DNA from: JBAZOO01 sp041648735
GTDB taxonomy: Bacteria; Verrucomicrobiota; Lentisphaeria; Oligosphaerales; CAITYL01
Length of the DNA: 64,000 nucleotides
Direction of reading: 5' to 3'
Assembly: GCA_041648735.1 (NCBI GenBank)
Contig: JBAZOO010000005.1
Coordinates: 1-64,000, forward strand
Both the position numbers and the translations under genes were made by a program. This document shows, piece by piece, positions 24,656 to 33,284 of this stretch; positions within the stretch are counted from its first letter, which is position 1; the number at the start of each line of letters is the position of its first letter. Below the pieces are notes generated by a model. That model searched no databases. It was not told where the DNA came from and saw only the letters and a list, made by a program, of their open reading frames with translations.

Positions 24656-25434
24656 GCCTCTTCCGCCTCCGTCGGTGCGGGCTTGGGGGCGGCGCTGGCC
24701 ACCTGGATGGTGATGGCCTTGCGGTTGCCGCCCAAGTCCGGGCCGCTGAGGGCTTCGATGCCGCCCATGTCGCGCAGGGCCTCGTGGATCTGCTTGCGCT
24801 CGGGGGCGGAGAAGGGGCCGAGGGTCTTGGGCTGCCCCCAGAGGCGGACTTCCTTGGCCACGTCCAGCGCCAGGTGGGCCAGTTCCTCGGGGGAGTGCTG
24901 GCCGCCGCCGTGGCGTTCCTCGCGCCCATGCCGCTCATGGCCGAACTCTTCGCGGGCGCGGCGCTCCCGGCCAAACTCCTCGCGGCCGCGCCGTTCCCGG
25001 GGCTCATGCTGCTCCCGGGGCTCATGGGGCTCCCGGGGCTCATGGGGCTCATGGGAGTGCCACCCCGCCGCCGCCGGTTCGGCCGCCGGTTCGGCCGCCG
25101 GTTCGGCCGCCGCCGCCGCCGCGTGGGGGGCGCCTTCGGCCGCTTCCCCTTCTGCGGCCCGTTCCCGCACGCCGCGCTGGTAGCCGTCAATGTCGATGCG
25201 GATCGGGACGAACTCCTCGACGTTCTTCTGGACGATGCGGTTGAGCAGCAGCTCCAGGCTGTAGAGGTAGATGCCCTTGCGGCCGATCAGCCGGCCGGGC
25301 TTCTCGGCCTTCACGTTCAGGATGTTGAGGTCGTCATGGCTGGCATCGGTGATTTCCGCCTCCAGCCCGAGCCGGGAAATCATCTGGCGCAGGATGGCCA
25401 CCGCCTCCTGCCGCTTCTCTGAAGGGAGCAACAT
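24652..25434 (-). CDS. jag: Jag/KhpB-type RNA-binding protein (KH-R3H)
   Basis: 260 aa. A KH domain (~35-90) has the R-L-I-G-R-K-G-I loop, and an R3H domain near the C-terminus reads ...PFSAPERKQIHEAL. It binds RNA and, in other bacteria, affects cell elongation; it normally neighbours yidC, as here. Between the domains lies a low-complexity insert (~125-190) of HEPRE/REEFG repeats, very rich in His, Glu and Arg, encoded by short DNA repeats around 24930-25060. The typical N-terminal Jag-N domain is reduced or absent. AGGAGA precedes the ATG. Confidence 0.9.
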   Translation of the reverse strand: MLLPSEKRQEAVAILRQMISRLGLEAEITDASHDDLNILNVKAEKPGRLIGRKGIYLYSLELLLNRIVQKNVEEFVPIRIDIDGYQRGVRERAAEGEAAEGAPHAAAAAAEPAAEPAAEPAAAGWHSHEPHEPREPHEPREQHEPRERRGREEFGRERRAREEFGHERHGREERHGGGQHSPEELAHLALDVAKEVRLWGQPKTLGPFSAPERKQIHEALRDMGGIEALSGPDLGGNRKAITIQVASAAPKPAPTEAEEA

Positions 25435-25514
25435 CGAATCGTCTCCTGGTTCTGGCTCCGTCAATGCAATGCGGGAAGATAATGCAGGTTCCGTCCGCCG
25501 CCAGCCGTTCCGGG

Positions 25515-27287
25515 TCAGGCTGGCCGTTCCGCCCCGGGGTGCGGCGGAACCAGGTGCCGCACCAGCCGGAAGGTGATCAAGGTCTGGACAATGCTCAGCC
25601 CCTGGTTCACCGTCCAGTAGAGCGTCAGGCCGGCGGGCATGCCGTAGAAGATGAAGGCGAAGAAGAGGGTCATGAAGCTCATCATCTTGGCCTGGGCCGG
25701 ATCCATGGAGCTGGGGGTCAGCTTCTGTTGCAGGAACATGGTGACGCCGGTGAGGATCGCCAGTGGCCGGATGGGCAGCAGGTGGGCGAGGAACGGCAGC
25801 GTGTCGGGCTGCGAGAGGTCCGCCACCCAGAGGAAGGGGGCCTGGCGCAGCTCGATGGCGCCGCGGAAGACGTTGAACAGGGCGAAGAAGACCGGGATCT
25901 GCAGGAGGATCGGCAGGCAGCCGCCAAGCGGGTTGACCTTGTGCTCGCGGTAAAGCTCCATGATCTTCTGCTGCATGAGCTGCGGGCTGTCCTTGTATTT
26001 CTCCTTGAGCCCGGCCATCAGCGGCTGCAACCCCTGCATCTTCTTCATCGAGATCGTGCTGTAGTGGGTGAGTGGCCAGAAGAGGAACTTGACCAGCACG
26101 GTGATGAGGATGATGGCGACGCCATAGGCCCACGGCGCCCCGATCTGCCGCTGCACCCAGAGCATGCCGCCCAGGATCAGCCGGGAGACGCTGCCCATCC
26201 ACTGGGGATGGAAGAAGAAGAACAGGTCCATCTGCAGCACGGAGTCGAGGCCGTTGCCCAGGGCGCGCAGCCGCGCGAGTTCCTTGGGGCCGGCGTAGAC
26301 CGTGAAGCGCTGGGCCAGCTCCCCGCCCGCCGCGACCGTCGCCGGCGGCAGGAGCAGGTTCGCCGCCACGAACTGGATCTCGCCCGCGTCTGGCTCGCCG
26401 CCGGCGGCGCTGCCGGTTTCCAGTTCCGCCCCGGCGGCCGGGGCCTCGCCGGCCATGGCGACCAGGAAGTACTTGGTGTGGGCGGCGGCCCAGGCGGTGC
26501 GCCGGCCGGCCAGCTCCCGCCGCTCCTCCGCCTTGGCCTTGCCGATCCCCTTCGGATTGTACAGCTTCGCCCGCGATTCGCCGGCAAAGGCGACGCTGGC
26601 GGCCAGGTCGGCGGGGGCGCCCCAGCCGCCCTTGGCCTGCGCGGCGGGCAGCTCCATGAGCCCCGCCAGCACCGTCATCGGCTTCAGCTCCAGCGGCACG
26701 GTGCCGGTGTTGCGGAAGCGCACGGTGTAGGCGAGCTGGTAGGGGCGATCCGGAACCGCGGCCCATTCCTGGCGGAGGACAAGGCCGTCCGCCAGCGGCC
26801 GTTCGAGCACCAGCCGCTGGGCGGCCTGTTCGACGACCACGGCCGGGCCCTGGCCAGCCAGCGGCTGGCCCGCCAGCCGGATCTCGCCGGCGGCGCGCCC
26901 CGCATGGCCGAGCGTCATCGCGGCCGTCCGGGCGTCGTTCGGGTACTGCTCCAGCTCGACTTCGGCCAGGGCCCCCGTCCGCAGGTCGATGTGGGCCTGG
27001 TAGAAGCCGGGGACGGCGAGGTTGGCGAAGGCCGGCGTGCCGGTTGCCGCCGCGCCGGTTGCTGTGGGCGCGGGTTCAAGCGCCACGGCGGCGGGCGCCG
27101 CGGCGGTTGCGGTCGCCTGGCTGGCGGCGGTCGTCAGCGGGGGCGGTTCCGCCGGCGTCGCGGCGGCGGCCGGGCCGCTGGCGGGCGGCTCCGGCGCCGG
27201 CAGCAGCCCGAGCTGGCGCAGCAAGGGGTTCCAGGCCAGGATCAGCACCACGCAAAGGGCAATGGCGGCAAGGCTCTTTTTATCCAT
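25515..27287 (-). CDS. yidC: Membrane protein insertase YidC
   Basis: 590 aa, the long Gram-negative form. It has an N-terminal membrane helix (~5-22), an Ala/Pro-rich stretch, a large periplasmic beta domain (~90-350), then the five-helix insertase core from ~375 (WAYGVAIILITVLVKFLFWPLT; NPLGGCLPILLQIPVFFALF; LTLYWTVNQGLSI). It inserts membrane proteins alone or with SecYEG. The start overlaps the end of yidD by 8 bases. The long periplasmic domain supports a diderm host. Confidence 0.95.
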   Translation of the reverse strand: MDKKSLAAIALCVVLILAWNPLLRQLGLLPAPEPPASGPAAAATPAEPPPLTTAASQATATAAAPAAVALEPAPTATGAAATGTPAFANLAVPGFYQAHIDLRTGALAEVELEQYPNDARTAAMTLGHAGRAAGEIRLAGQPLAGQGPAVVVEQAAQRLVLERPLADGLVLRQEWAAVPDRPYQLAYTVRFRNTGTVPLELKPMTVLAGLMELPAAQAKGGWGAPADLAASVAFAGESRAKLYNPKGIGKAKAEERRELAGRRTAWAAAHTKYFLVAMAGEAPAAGAELETGSAAGGEPDAGEIQFVAANLLLPPATVAAGGELAQRFTVYAGPKELARLRALGNGLDSVLQMDLFFFFHPQWMGSVSRLILGGMLWVQRQIGAPWAYGVAIILITVLVKFLFWPLTHYSTISMKKMQGLQPLMAGLKEKYKDSPQLMQQKIMELYREHKVNPLGGCLPILLQIPVFFALFNVFRGAIELRQAPFLWVADLSQPDTLPFLAHLLPIRPLAILTGVTMFLQQKLTPSSMDPAQAKMMSFMTLFFAFIFYGMPAGLTLYWTVNQGLSIVQTLITFRLVRHLVPPHPGAERPA

Positions 27288-27573
27288 GGGGAGTCCTAGT
27301 CCTTGGGGCTGGGGCGGCTGGCGGTGGGGGATCCCACAGCGGCCCACGGTAGAAGGGGTGGCATTTCAGGAGGCGGCGGAGGGCGAGCCAGCCGCCCCGG
27401 ATGACGCCGAAACGGAGGACGGCTTCCAGGGCGTAGGCGGAACAGGTCGGCGTGAAGCGGCAGCAGGGAGGCTTGAAGGGGGAAAGGGCGAAGCGGTAGA
27501 AGCGCAGCCCCGCCGCCACGGCCAGGGCCGCGGTGCGCCGCCAGCCGGTGGGCGGCCGGGGGAGGGGGCTCAT
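27280..27573 (-). CDS. yidD: Membrane protein insertion efficiency factor YidD
   Basis: 97 aa. Family signature FYRFALSPFKPPCCRFTPTCSAYALEAV with the conserved cysteines, then GGWLALRRLLKCHPF. It is a small peripheral membrane protein that helps YidC-dependent insertion. It overlaps rnpA upstream by 4 bases and yidC downstream by 8, the classic tightly packed arrangement. Confidence 0.95.
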   Translation of the reverse strand: MSPLPRPPTGWRRTAALAVAAGLRFYRFALSPFKPPCCRFTPTCSAYALEAVLRFGVIRGGWLALRRLLKCHPFYRGPLWDPPPPAAPAPRTRTPHG

Positions 27574-28016
27574 GGCGCCTCCGGCGGCGGCGGGGGTGGC
27601 TGCCAGATGCCCAGCCGGGAACCGAAATGGAGCACTTCCGCCGCCACCGGCGCGAGCTTCTGCTTCTTGATCGGCTGGCGGGGAAGGAAGAGGAACCAGC
27701 AGGGCTGGATTCCCGGAGCCATCTGGCGGACGGCCTCGCGCAACAGGCGGCGCGCCCGGTTGCGCTCCACCGCCAAGGTGCTGAACCGGCGGGAGATGAT
27801 GATCGCCACCCGTGGCTGGCCGTCGGGCGCCGGCAAGGCCTTCACCACCACGAACCGGCCGGCCCGGCTCTTCCCTTCGGCATGGACCAGTTGCAACTGC
27901 TGCCGGTTCCGCAGCCGGCTCTCCCGGGTGAAGGGGCGCCAGACGCGGGGCCGGGCCGTCGCGCCGGGCTGGCCGGCGGGCTCATGGGTGCTTGCGCTCG
28001 CCGGAAGCGTCGTCAC
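27570..28016 (-). CDS. rnpA: Ribonuclease P protein component
   Basis: 148 aa. It is the protein subunit that helps the RNase P RNA mature tRNA 5' ends. The signature is AVERNRARRLLREAVR (RNR motif), with the preceding VAIIISRRFSTLA strand. About 25 extra residues at the N-terminus and a Pro-rich C-terminus make it longer than the usual ~120 aa. An internal start after residue 25 is possible, but no better ribosome site is visible. It lies 16 bases after rpmH. Confidence 0.93.
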   Translation of the reverse strand: MTTLPASASTHEPAGQPGATARPRVWRPFTRESRLRNRQQLQLVHAEGKSRAGRFVVVKALPAPDGQPRVAIIISRRFSTLAVERNRARRLLREAVRQMAPGIQPCWFLFLPRQPIKKQKLAPVAAEVLHFGSRLGIWQPPPPPPEAP

Positions 28017-28032
28017 CAGCCCATCTCCTGGC

Positions 28033-28167
28033 TCAAACGGTCAGACGCTTGCGGCCTTTGCGCCGGCGGTTGGCCAGGATGGCCCGGCCGGCGCTGGTCT
28101 TCATGCGGGTGCGGAAGCCATGGACGCGCTTCCGGCGCAGTTTCGAGGGCTGGTAGGTCCGTTTCAT
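28033..28167 (-). CDS. rpmH: 50S ribosomal protein L34
   Basis: 44 aa: the complete canonical L34, beginning MKRTYQPSK, through GFRTRM to GRKRLTV. I chose the start at 28167 because it is the family's standard N-terminus and follows GAGGAT. It is the first gene of the rpmH-rnpA-yidD-yidC-jag-guaB run. dnaA is not the divergent neighbour as it is in many bacteria; a methionine gene is there instead. Confidence 0.97.
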   Translation of the reverse strand: MKRTYQPSKLRRKRVHGFRTRMKTSAGRAILANRRRKGRKRLTV

Positions 28168-28231
28168 GGGGGCATCCTCTTCTCGGTTGGCGCGCCGCGG
28201 CGCGTGGAGTGGCGGGAAAAAATGAAACCGT

Positions 28232-28260
28232 ACTATAGCTTGCCCGCGCCCTCCCGCCAA
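28232..28260 (-). promoter_or_regulatory. rpmH operon promoter
   Basis: On the minus strand, TTGGCG (28255-28260), a 17-bp spacer and TATAGT (28232-28237) lie about 65 bp before rpmH. It is one of the few AT-rich hexamers in the gap. Confidence 0.65.
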
Positions 28261-28369
28261 TGGGCGTTGCGCACGGGAAACTGGAAACTGGGGTGTCCGT
28301 CCCCAATGTCCGGCTCACGGCCTACGGCTCACGGCTTGCGGCGGGCCGGGGAGGGGGCGGCTGGCGCTA

Positions 28370-28375
28370 TATAGT
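28370..28375 (+). promoter_or_regulatory. Possible -10 element for the methionine gene
   Basis: A TATAGT hexamer lies 65 bp upstream of the plus-strand gene at 28441. No good -35 hexamer is visible in the GC-rich sequence before it. The rest of 28262-28369 shows only short direct repeats (CTCACGGC) and no DnaA-box cluster. Confidence 0.4.
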
Positions 28376-28440
28376 ACAGGGGTTGCCGCCGAGCCGCACC
28401 ATCCCACACCCCATCATCCCCCTTTTCGGGCATTGACCTC

Positions 28441-30330
28441 ATGGCCACCCCTGATTTCGCTTCCGCCATCCGTGATCGCGTCCTGGTTTTTGACGGGGCC
28501 ATGGGCACCGAGCTGTACCGGCGCCACGTCTTCACCAACCGCTGCTTCGACGAGCTGTGCGTCTCCTCGCCGGAGCTGGTCCGCGAGATCCACCAGGCCT
28601 ACGCCGCGGCGGGGGCGGACGTGCTGACGACCAATTCCTACGGGGCCAACCGCCTGGCGCTGGGGCGCTATGGCTTCGGCGAGCAGGTGGCGGCGATCAA
28701 CCGGGCGGCGGCGGCGGTGGCGCGCGCCGTGGCGGATGCGGCGGCGGGCGGGCGGCTGTTGGTCGCCGGCTCGGTGGGGCCAGTGCCGGCCACCGGCACG
28801 GACGCCGCCGGGCGGGTGGCAATGATGGCCGAGCAGATCGGGGCGCTGGCCGCCGGCGGGGCGGACTTGATCCTTTTTGAGACCTTGCCGAACCGGGAGG
28901 CGGCGGTGGAGGGCTGCCAGGCGATCCAGGCGGCCGCGGCGGGGCGGCCGTTCGTGCTGTCGTTCGCGGCGTATGACGACGACGACCGGACGATCGCCGA
29001 AACGCTCGGCCGGCTGCTGGCACCGCTGCCCGCCGGGCTGCCGGCGCCGGCGGCCCTCGGCTTCAACTGCGGCGCCGGCCCGGAACGGCTGCTGGCGGTG
29101 CTGGAGCGGGCGGTGCGCCTGACCGCGCTGCCGCTGGTCGTCCAGCCCAACGCTGGCCAGCCGCGGCTGGTGGAGAACCGCCAGCTCTACCTGTGCTCCC
29201 CCGAATACCTGACGAGCTATGCCCGGCGCTATGTGGAGCTTGGCGCCCGTGCCGTTGGCGGCTGCTGCGGCACCACGCCGGAGCACATCCGCGAGGTGGC
29301 GCGGGCGATCAAGCCGCTGGCGCGCCAACGGCTGGAGATCAAGGAGATCACGCCGCCGGCCGAGGCGCCGCTCAAGGCGCCGCTGCCGCTGGCGGAGAAG
29401 TCGCGGCTGGGGTGGAAGCTGGCCAACCGGCAGTGGGTGACCACGGTGGAGCTGCTGCCGCCCCGCGGCCATGAGCTGGCCGAGGTGGTGGCGAAGGCGG
29501 AACTCTGCCACCGGCGGGGGGTTGACGCGGTGAACATCCCCGACGGGCCGCGGGCGGCGCCCCGGCTGTCGCCGCTGGTCACCGCGCTGCGGCTCCAGGA
29601 GCGGGCCCGGATCGACACCGTGCTGCATGTCTGCTGCCGCGACCGCAACGTCATCAGCCTGCAGGCCGACCTGCTGGCCTGTGCCGCCTGCGGAGTCCGC
29701 AACCTGCTGTTCATCACCGGCGATCCGCCGAAGCTGGGCAACTACAGTTTTGCCTCGGGGGTGTTCGACACCGATTCCATCGGGCTGGTGGGGTTGCAGG
29801 CGCGGCTGAACCGTGGCGTCGACTTGGGGGGGCAGGTGGTCGAGCCGGCCACGGCGGCGGCGATTGGCGTCGGCGCCGACCCGGGTGCCCTGGATTTCGA
29901 CCGGGAGGTGCGCCGCTTCCGCGCCAAGGTGGCGGCCGGCGCGGAGTTCGCCATCACCCAGCCGGTCTTCGCGGTGGCGCCGCTCTTCCGCTTCCTTGAT
30001 GCCATTGCGGACTTGGAGATCCCGGTGATCGCCGGGATTTGGCCGCTGGCCAGCCTGCGCAACGCCCTGTTCCTGAAGCATGAAGTGCCTGGCGTCACCG
30101 TTCCGGACGCGCTCATCAGCCGGATGGCGGCGGTGGCGACGAAGGAGGGGCAGCGGCAGGCCGGGATCGAGATCGCGCGGGAGGCGGTCGTCGCGGTCCG
30201 TGGCCGGGTGGCGGGGATCCAGGTCAGCGCGCCGTTGGGGAATGTGCTGACGGCGTTGGCGGTGGCGGAGTGTCCGGTGGTGTTGGCGGGCGCTGACGCT
30301 CCTGGGCGAGCTTGGTGCGGCCAGGCCTGA
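28441..30330 (+). CDS. Bifunctional homocysteine S-methyltransferase / 5,10-methylenetetrahydrofolate reductase
   Basis: 629 aa. Residues ~1-300 are a homocysteine methyltransferase barrel: FDGAMGTELY, TTNSYGANR, and the zinc ligands Cys in GFNCG and the CC pair in GGCCGTTPEH. Residues ~320-610 are a MetF-like FAD barrel (TVELLPPRGHE; NLLFITGDPP; TQPVFAVAPLFRFL). The fusion matches the YitJ-type bifunctional protein, which makes methyl-THF and feeds methionine synthesis. The last ~12 residues run into a 99-bp repeat that contains its stop codon, so the extreme C-terminus may not be ancestral. Confidence 0.92.
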   Translation: MATPDFASAIRDRVLVFDGAMGTELYRRHVFTNRCFDELCVSSPELVREIHQAYAAAGADVLTTNSYGANRLALGRYGFGEQVAAINRAAAAVARAVADAAAGGRLLVAGSVGPVPATGTDAAGRVAMMAEQIGALAAGGADLILFETLPNREAAVEGCQAIQAAAAGRPFVLSFAAYDDDDRTIAETLGRLLAPLPAGLPAPAALGFNCGAGPERLLAVLERAVRLTALPLVVQPNAGQPRLVENRQLYLCSPEYLTSYARRYVELGARAVGGCCGTTPEHIREVARAIKPLARQRLEIKEITPPAEAPLKAPLPLAEKSRLGWKLANRQWVTTVELLPPRGHELAEVVAKAELCHRRGVDAVNIPDGPRAAPRLSPLVTALRLQERARIDTVLHVCCRDRNVISLQADLLACAACGVRNLLFITGDPPKLGNYSFASGVFDTDSIGLVGLQARLNRGVDLGGQVVEPATAAAIGVGADPGALDFDREVRRFRAKVAAGAEFAITQPVFAVAPLFRFLDAIADLEIPVIAGIWPLASLRNALFLKHEVPGVTVPDALISRMAAVATKEGQRQAGIEIAREAVVAVRGRVAGIQVSAPLGNVLTALAVAECPVVLAGADAPGRAWCGQA

Positions 30331-30422
30331 CCAAAGAAAAGCGGACTCCGCGGCCCTGGGGGCGCAGAGTCCACTGGGGAAACGAGCCTAGCAGTTGCCG
30401 CCGGCCGCCACGGACGCGGTGG
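30324..30422. repeat. 99-bp direct repeat, copy 1
   Basis: It matches 34962-35060 at 95 of 99 positions by eye. It contains the stop codon of the preceding gene and a large hairpin whose arms are GCGGACTCCGC and a degenerate partner. The arm is the same palindromic core that is iterated across the window. The two copies bracket the cassette array and ssb. Confidence 0.85.
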
Positions 30423-30544
30423 TGCGGCTCATCTTTGCGGCGTGGGGCTACAGCACCCCGGCGGAGCGGGCCCGGGCCGCCGCCCAGCCGCGGATCGAAT
30501 CCTGGCCGCTGGGGCGCTTCACCGCCGCCCCCCATTCCCGCTGA
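30423..30544 (+). pseudogene. C-terminal remnant of an unidentified gene
   Basis: An open frame reads through the repeat end and continues VVRLIFAAWGYSTPAERAR...PLGRFTAAPHSR to a TGA at 30542. Its codon choice is typical of the GC-rich genes around it and it ends 22 bp before the first attC site. There is no start codon or upstream part, so it looks like the stranded 3' end of a gene cut by the insertion. I do not recognise the family. Confidence 0.35.
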
Positions 30545-30565
30545 CTAGGCAGCGCAAGCTCCCGC

Positions 30566-30624
30566 TGCCAACGTCACGGGTCATGCGCGGCGGGTACGCC
30601 GTCGCATGCACCCGTTTGTTGGAC
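30566..30624 (-). repeat. attC recombination site (after the methyltransferase)
   Basis: 59 bp. On the minus strand it starts GTCCAAC (R'') and ends GTTGGCA (R'). The arms between, ACGGGT-G-CATGCG-A-CGGCG and the complement of CGCCGCGCATGACCCGT, pair fully except for two unpaired bases (G and A). This is the imperfect hairpin expected of an integron attC bottom strand. R'' nearly matches the complement of the cassette's 5' core GTTGGGC. Confidence 0.8.
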
Positions 30625-31692
30625 CTTGTATTCTGCCTTTTCTTCAAACAAGACCATTTGCCTAACTTCATCACTTGATACTATCAAGTCATCTCTTGAT
30701 GCCCGTGTGCTGCTACCGCTCTTGAAGCTGCAGAATACATCTTCAAGAGTCACGTTTGCGTCGTCGGAAACAAGTTCCGCAAGAACCTTACGGACAGACT
30801 CAAGGGGTCTTCCCTCAAGAAAGCGGAAAGCGGAAGCCGCCAAGTAGTCTCTGCTTAGGTCAAACGTCAGCCATCTGCGACCAAGCGCTTCTGCGGCAAA
30901 TCCCGTTGTATTCGACCCACCGAAGAGATCCAAGACTATGTCTCCTTCATCGGTCAGCATCTTGATGAAGAATGTGGGCACTTCGACAGGGAACCGGGCA
31001 GGATGGCGTTCCAGTCCGAACTCCTTGCAGAGCCAAAGGTAACTGGAATTGCTGTCGGTATTGGGGATGGTGAGCAGGTTCGATGGTATGGCACCGCCGT
31101 TGTCCTTGCCGAAGCCGGCACTGATGTCATGCCCGGATGGGCGTTTCTTCGGTTTGTAGAAACTCCCGGGATCCTCAAGCAGTTTCTTCATCCGCTCGGA
31201 GTACGGGGCCAGGACCTTCCGTACGTCGGCTTTCGGAGAATCCGTTTTGCTGAACCACCAAACCGTATTGACGGAGTCCTTGGCCCGAATCTTGCGCTTG
31301 TTCACCCACTCGATGGGGGATGGCAGCTTGGCTGGATTGAACCAGTAAAAATCCTCGGCTAGGTGAAAACCAACAGTATCGCAGAAGGTAAGCAGAACCC
31401 TGAAGTTGTAAAGCGAGCGTGACGGGACACCTGCTCGATAAGCACCGCCAAGATCAAGGACAAAACTCCCGGTCTTCTTGAGAACTCTAAAGACCTCTCT
31501 GCCAAAAGGCGTAATCCAAGCTACATACTCTGTTTCCTCAACATTGCCGTATGATTTCTGCCGCCTCAGGGCAAACGGTGGGGAGGTCACTACAAGATCG
31601 ATGCTTTCGTCCTCCATTTCCTTGAGGAGAGCCAAAGCATCGCCCACAACGGCCCGCCCGTAGCGTGTGACGTATAGCGGCGGAGTTCGCAT
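30574..31692 (-). CDS. DNA methyltransferase, N4-cytosine/N6-adenine beta class
   Basis: 372 aa. Motif order IV...I as in beta-class enzymes: the catalytic TSPPF (~36-40) comes first, and the SAM site LDLFGGSNTTGFAAEALGRRWLTFDL comes near residue 255. TSPPF, not DPPY, favours N4-cytosine methylation. Between them are a target-recognition-like region and NVWWFSK-type segments. It begins 1 base after the HEAT-repeat putative nuclease, so the pair is probably one operon. GC is clearly lower than in the flanking genes. The last residues lie inside the attC site. The recognition sequence is unknown. Confidence 0.88.
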   Translation of the reverse strand: MRTPPLYVTRYGRAVVGDALALLKEMEDESIDLVVTSPPFALRRQKSYGNVEETEYVAWITPFGREVFRVLKKTGSFVLDLGGAYRAGVPSRSLYNFRVLLTFCDTVGFHLAEDFYWFNPAKLPSPIEWVNKRKIRAKDSVNTVWWFSKTDSPKADVRKVLAPYSERMKKLLEDPGSFYKPKKRPSGHDISAGFGKDNGGAIPSNLLTIPNTDSNSSYLWLCKEFGLERHPARFPVEVPTFFIKMLTDEGDIVLDLFGGSNTTGFAAEALGRRWLTFDLSRDYLAASAFRFLEGRPLESVRKVLAELVSDDANVTLEDVFCSFKSGSSTRASRDDLIVSSDEVRQMVLFEEKAEYKVQQTGACDGVPAAHDP

Positions 31693-31693
31693 T

Positions 31694-33169
31694 CTAGAAC
31701 TCCCTCAAGCCGTCAACCCAACTTTCGAGAATCTGCCACAGGACACTTGCCGCGAAATAGACCTCCGGGTCTGACTTACATATTGCACCTACGTCGGCTT
31801 CGGCAAGGTGATCCCTGCCGTGGCCGACGATGTAACTGACCCATTTCCTGAGGTTATCGTCCGCGCCAACGAGGACGGCGTTCGGGTCGAAACCGCCTGA
31901 TCGCGCAAGTACCCAAGAAAGTCCGTCTCTCTGATCTGGCGAGCACGTCTTCAGCAAATCCACCACATGAGCAACTTGTGGCCCTGTGATCCTGAGAAGT
32001 GATCTTGCCGCTTCTGTCTTCACATCCAGTGCGGTTGAGTTGAAGGTATCAACGAGAGCACTTGCGGCAGTGCGGGTAGCGAACTGCCCGAGTGCCCAGG
32101 CCGCTCCTGCCCTGAGTTCCTCGTCGCGCCTACCATCTCGCAAGACATCGATGAGTAGGTTCTCGCTTCTGGGGTTCGGGATTTCCGAGACTACAATCAC
32201 CGTTTCCAGTTGAGTCTCAAGCGGGACATCCATAACTGCACTACGCAGTTTGCTCTCTATGAATGCCCATCCTTCGGGATGGTCACACGCCGCGAGCGCT
32301 GCGGCTGCTTCGAGTTGCACGTAGATGTCTTCTTCCGCGTGGATAATCCTGTCTGCAAGCGCAGCGCGCGCGCTCGTGTACCCTCGATAGCGCAATGCCT
32401 TGGCGGCAGCATACCGCTCGCTTAGGTTGATACTGGTGAGCTTGGCAACAAAATACGCCTCATCGACCGAGGGCGGGCAGGACACTGAGACTGTCACCGG
32501 AACGGAGGCCGCAACGATCTGGTTGGCTTCAACTGCGTCACCAACACGAACCTGCGGCTCCAGCGTGTTCGCTCCCTTACTGCGAAACAACTGGATCGTC
32601 TGAATGCGACCAGATGGTTGATGCGTCAACTGGATGCGCTTTGCCGAAACCTCGGAGACGGTTGACAGTTGCTTGGCTATTGCGGAGGGCCACACCACAC
32701 GGATTTCCGAGCCTTCTTCGACCCCCTTCGGCTTGGTGATGGAGACGCGCTTCTGGGCAAATGCGTCGCGCAAGTCCTTCACCTTGATGAACAGTACCGG
32801 CGAGATGCGTTTCAAGTCGATGGGTGACTTGGCGCTCTGCTGGAAGACGACGATCGAAACGAAGTCACCATCCCGCATTCCCGCATCCCATGCGCGCTTA
32901 GGGTCCTTCAGCGAGTGGGACATCGAGATTTCCGGCTTGGTCTTGCCTCTGGATTCAAAACGCAGGCCTGTCTGCAGGCACAGAATGTCGGGTACGCGGA
33001 CACGTTTGATCTTGATCTTCTTCCATATCTTGAAGCCGGTGGAGCCCCGCTCCAGCTCAATCGGCCTGAAACCAAGTGCGGTCAAGCGGTCAATCGGTGC
33101 ATTCGTCCCGGCAGCTCCCACCGCCAGTTTTCGTAAGAAACTGTCATCGCTTTTGAAGTTAGCCGCCAC
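31694..33169 (-). CDS. HEAT-repeat protein with putative PD-(D/E)xK-like nuclease domain
   Basis: 491 aa. Near the N-terminus, KRVRVPDILCLQTGLRFESRGK (P60-D61 ... E72-x3-K76) and the following strand GDFVSIVVF resemble a restriction-endonuclease-like core; the E-x-K spacing is not exact, so this is tentative. Residues ~255-440 are alpha-helical HEAT-type repeats (RYAAAKALRYRG; ELRAGAAWALGQFA; KTEAARSLLRITG). It is immediately followed by a DNA methyltransferase, which suggests a restriction-modification pair. It starts 57 bp inside the cassette boundary GTTGGGC. Lower GC and the attC context indicate horizontal gain. Confidence 0.65.
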   Translation of the reverse strand: MAANFKSDDSFLRKLAVGAAGTNAPIDRLTALGFRPIELERGSTGFKIWKKIKIKRVRVPDILCLQTGLRFESRGKTKPEISMSHSLKDPKRAWDAGMRDGDFVSIVVFQQSAKSPIDLKRISPVLFIKVKDLRDAFAQKRVSITKPKGVEEGSEIRVVWPSAIAKQLSTVSEVSAKRIQLTHQPSGRIQTIQLFRSKGANTLEPQVRVGDAVEANQIVAASVPVTVSVSCPPSVDEAYFVAKLTSINLSERYAAAKALRYRGYTSARAALADRIIHAEEDIYVQLEAAAALAACDHPEGWAFIESKLRSAVMDVPLETQLETVIVVSEIPNPRSENLLIDVLRDGRRDEELRAGAAWALGQFATRTAASALVDTFNSTALDVKTEAARSLLRITGPQVAHVVDLLKTCSPDQRDGLSWVLARSGGFDPNAVLVGADDNLRKWVSYIVGHGRDHLAEADVGAICKSDPEVYFAASVLWQILESWVDGLREF

Positions 33170-33225
33170 AAAACCTCATGTCGCTCTCGTCTGCCTGTAG
33201 GTAATTCACGTGTATCATCTTTCCG

Positions 33226-33284
33226 GCCCAACGCCGCCGGTCTGCGACGAGCGGAGCGAAGTCCGCAGCATCGGCTGGTTATGT
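33226..33284 (-). repeat. attC recombination site (after hicA)
   Basis: 59 bp. On the minus strand R'' is ACATAAC and R' is GTTGGGC, a perfect GTTRRRY core. The arms GCCG-CTGCG(G)AC and GTCGCAG-CGGC pair with an unpaired G and a small internal mismatch. R'' is the exact complement of GTTATGT, the core at the start of the same cassette (33682-33688), as required if the cassette was inserted by an integrase. The hicA stop overlaps R''. Confidence 0.85.

Noticed and set aside
24930..25065. A CRISPR-like short repeat array
   Set aside because: The repeats are in frame inside the jag coding sequence, lack unique spacers of constant length and encode HEPRE-type peptide repeats.
28168..28440. Possible replication origin beside rpmH
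   Set aside because: rpmH-rnpA-yidC often adjoin oriC/dnaA, but no dnaA gene or cluster of DnaA boxes (TTATNCACA) is present here.
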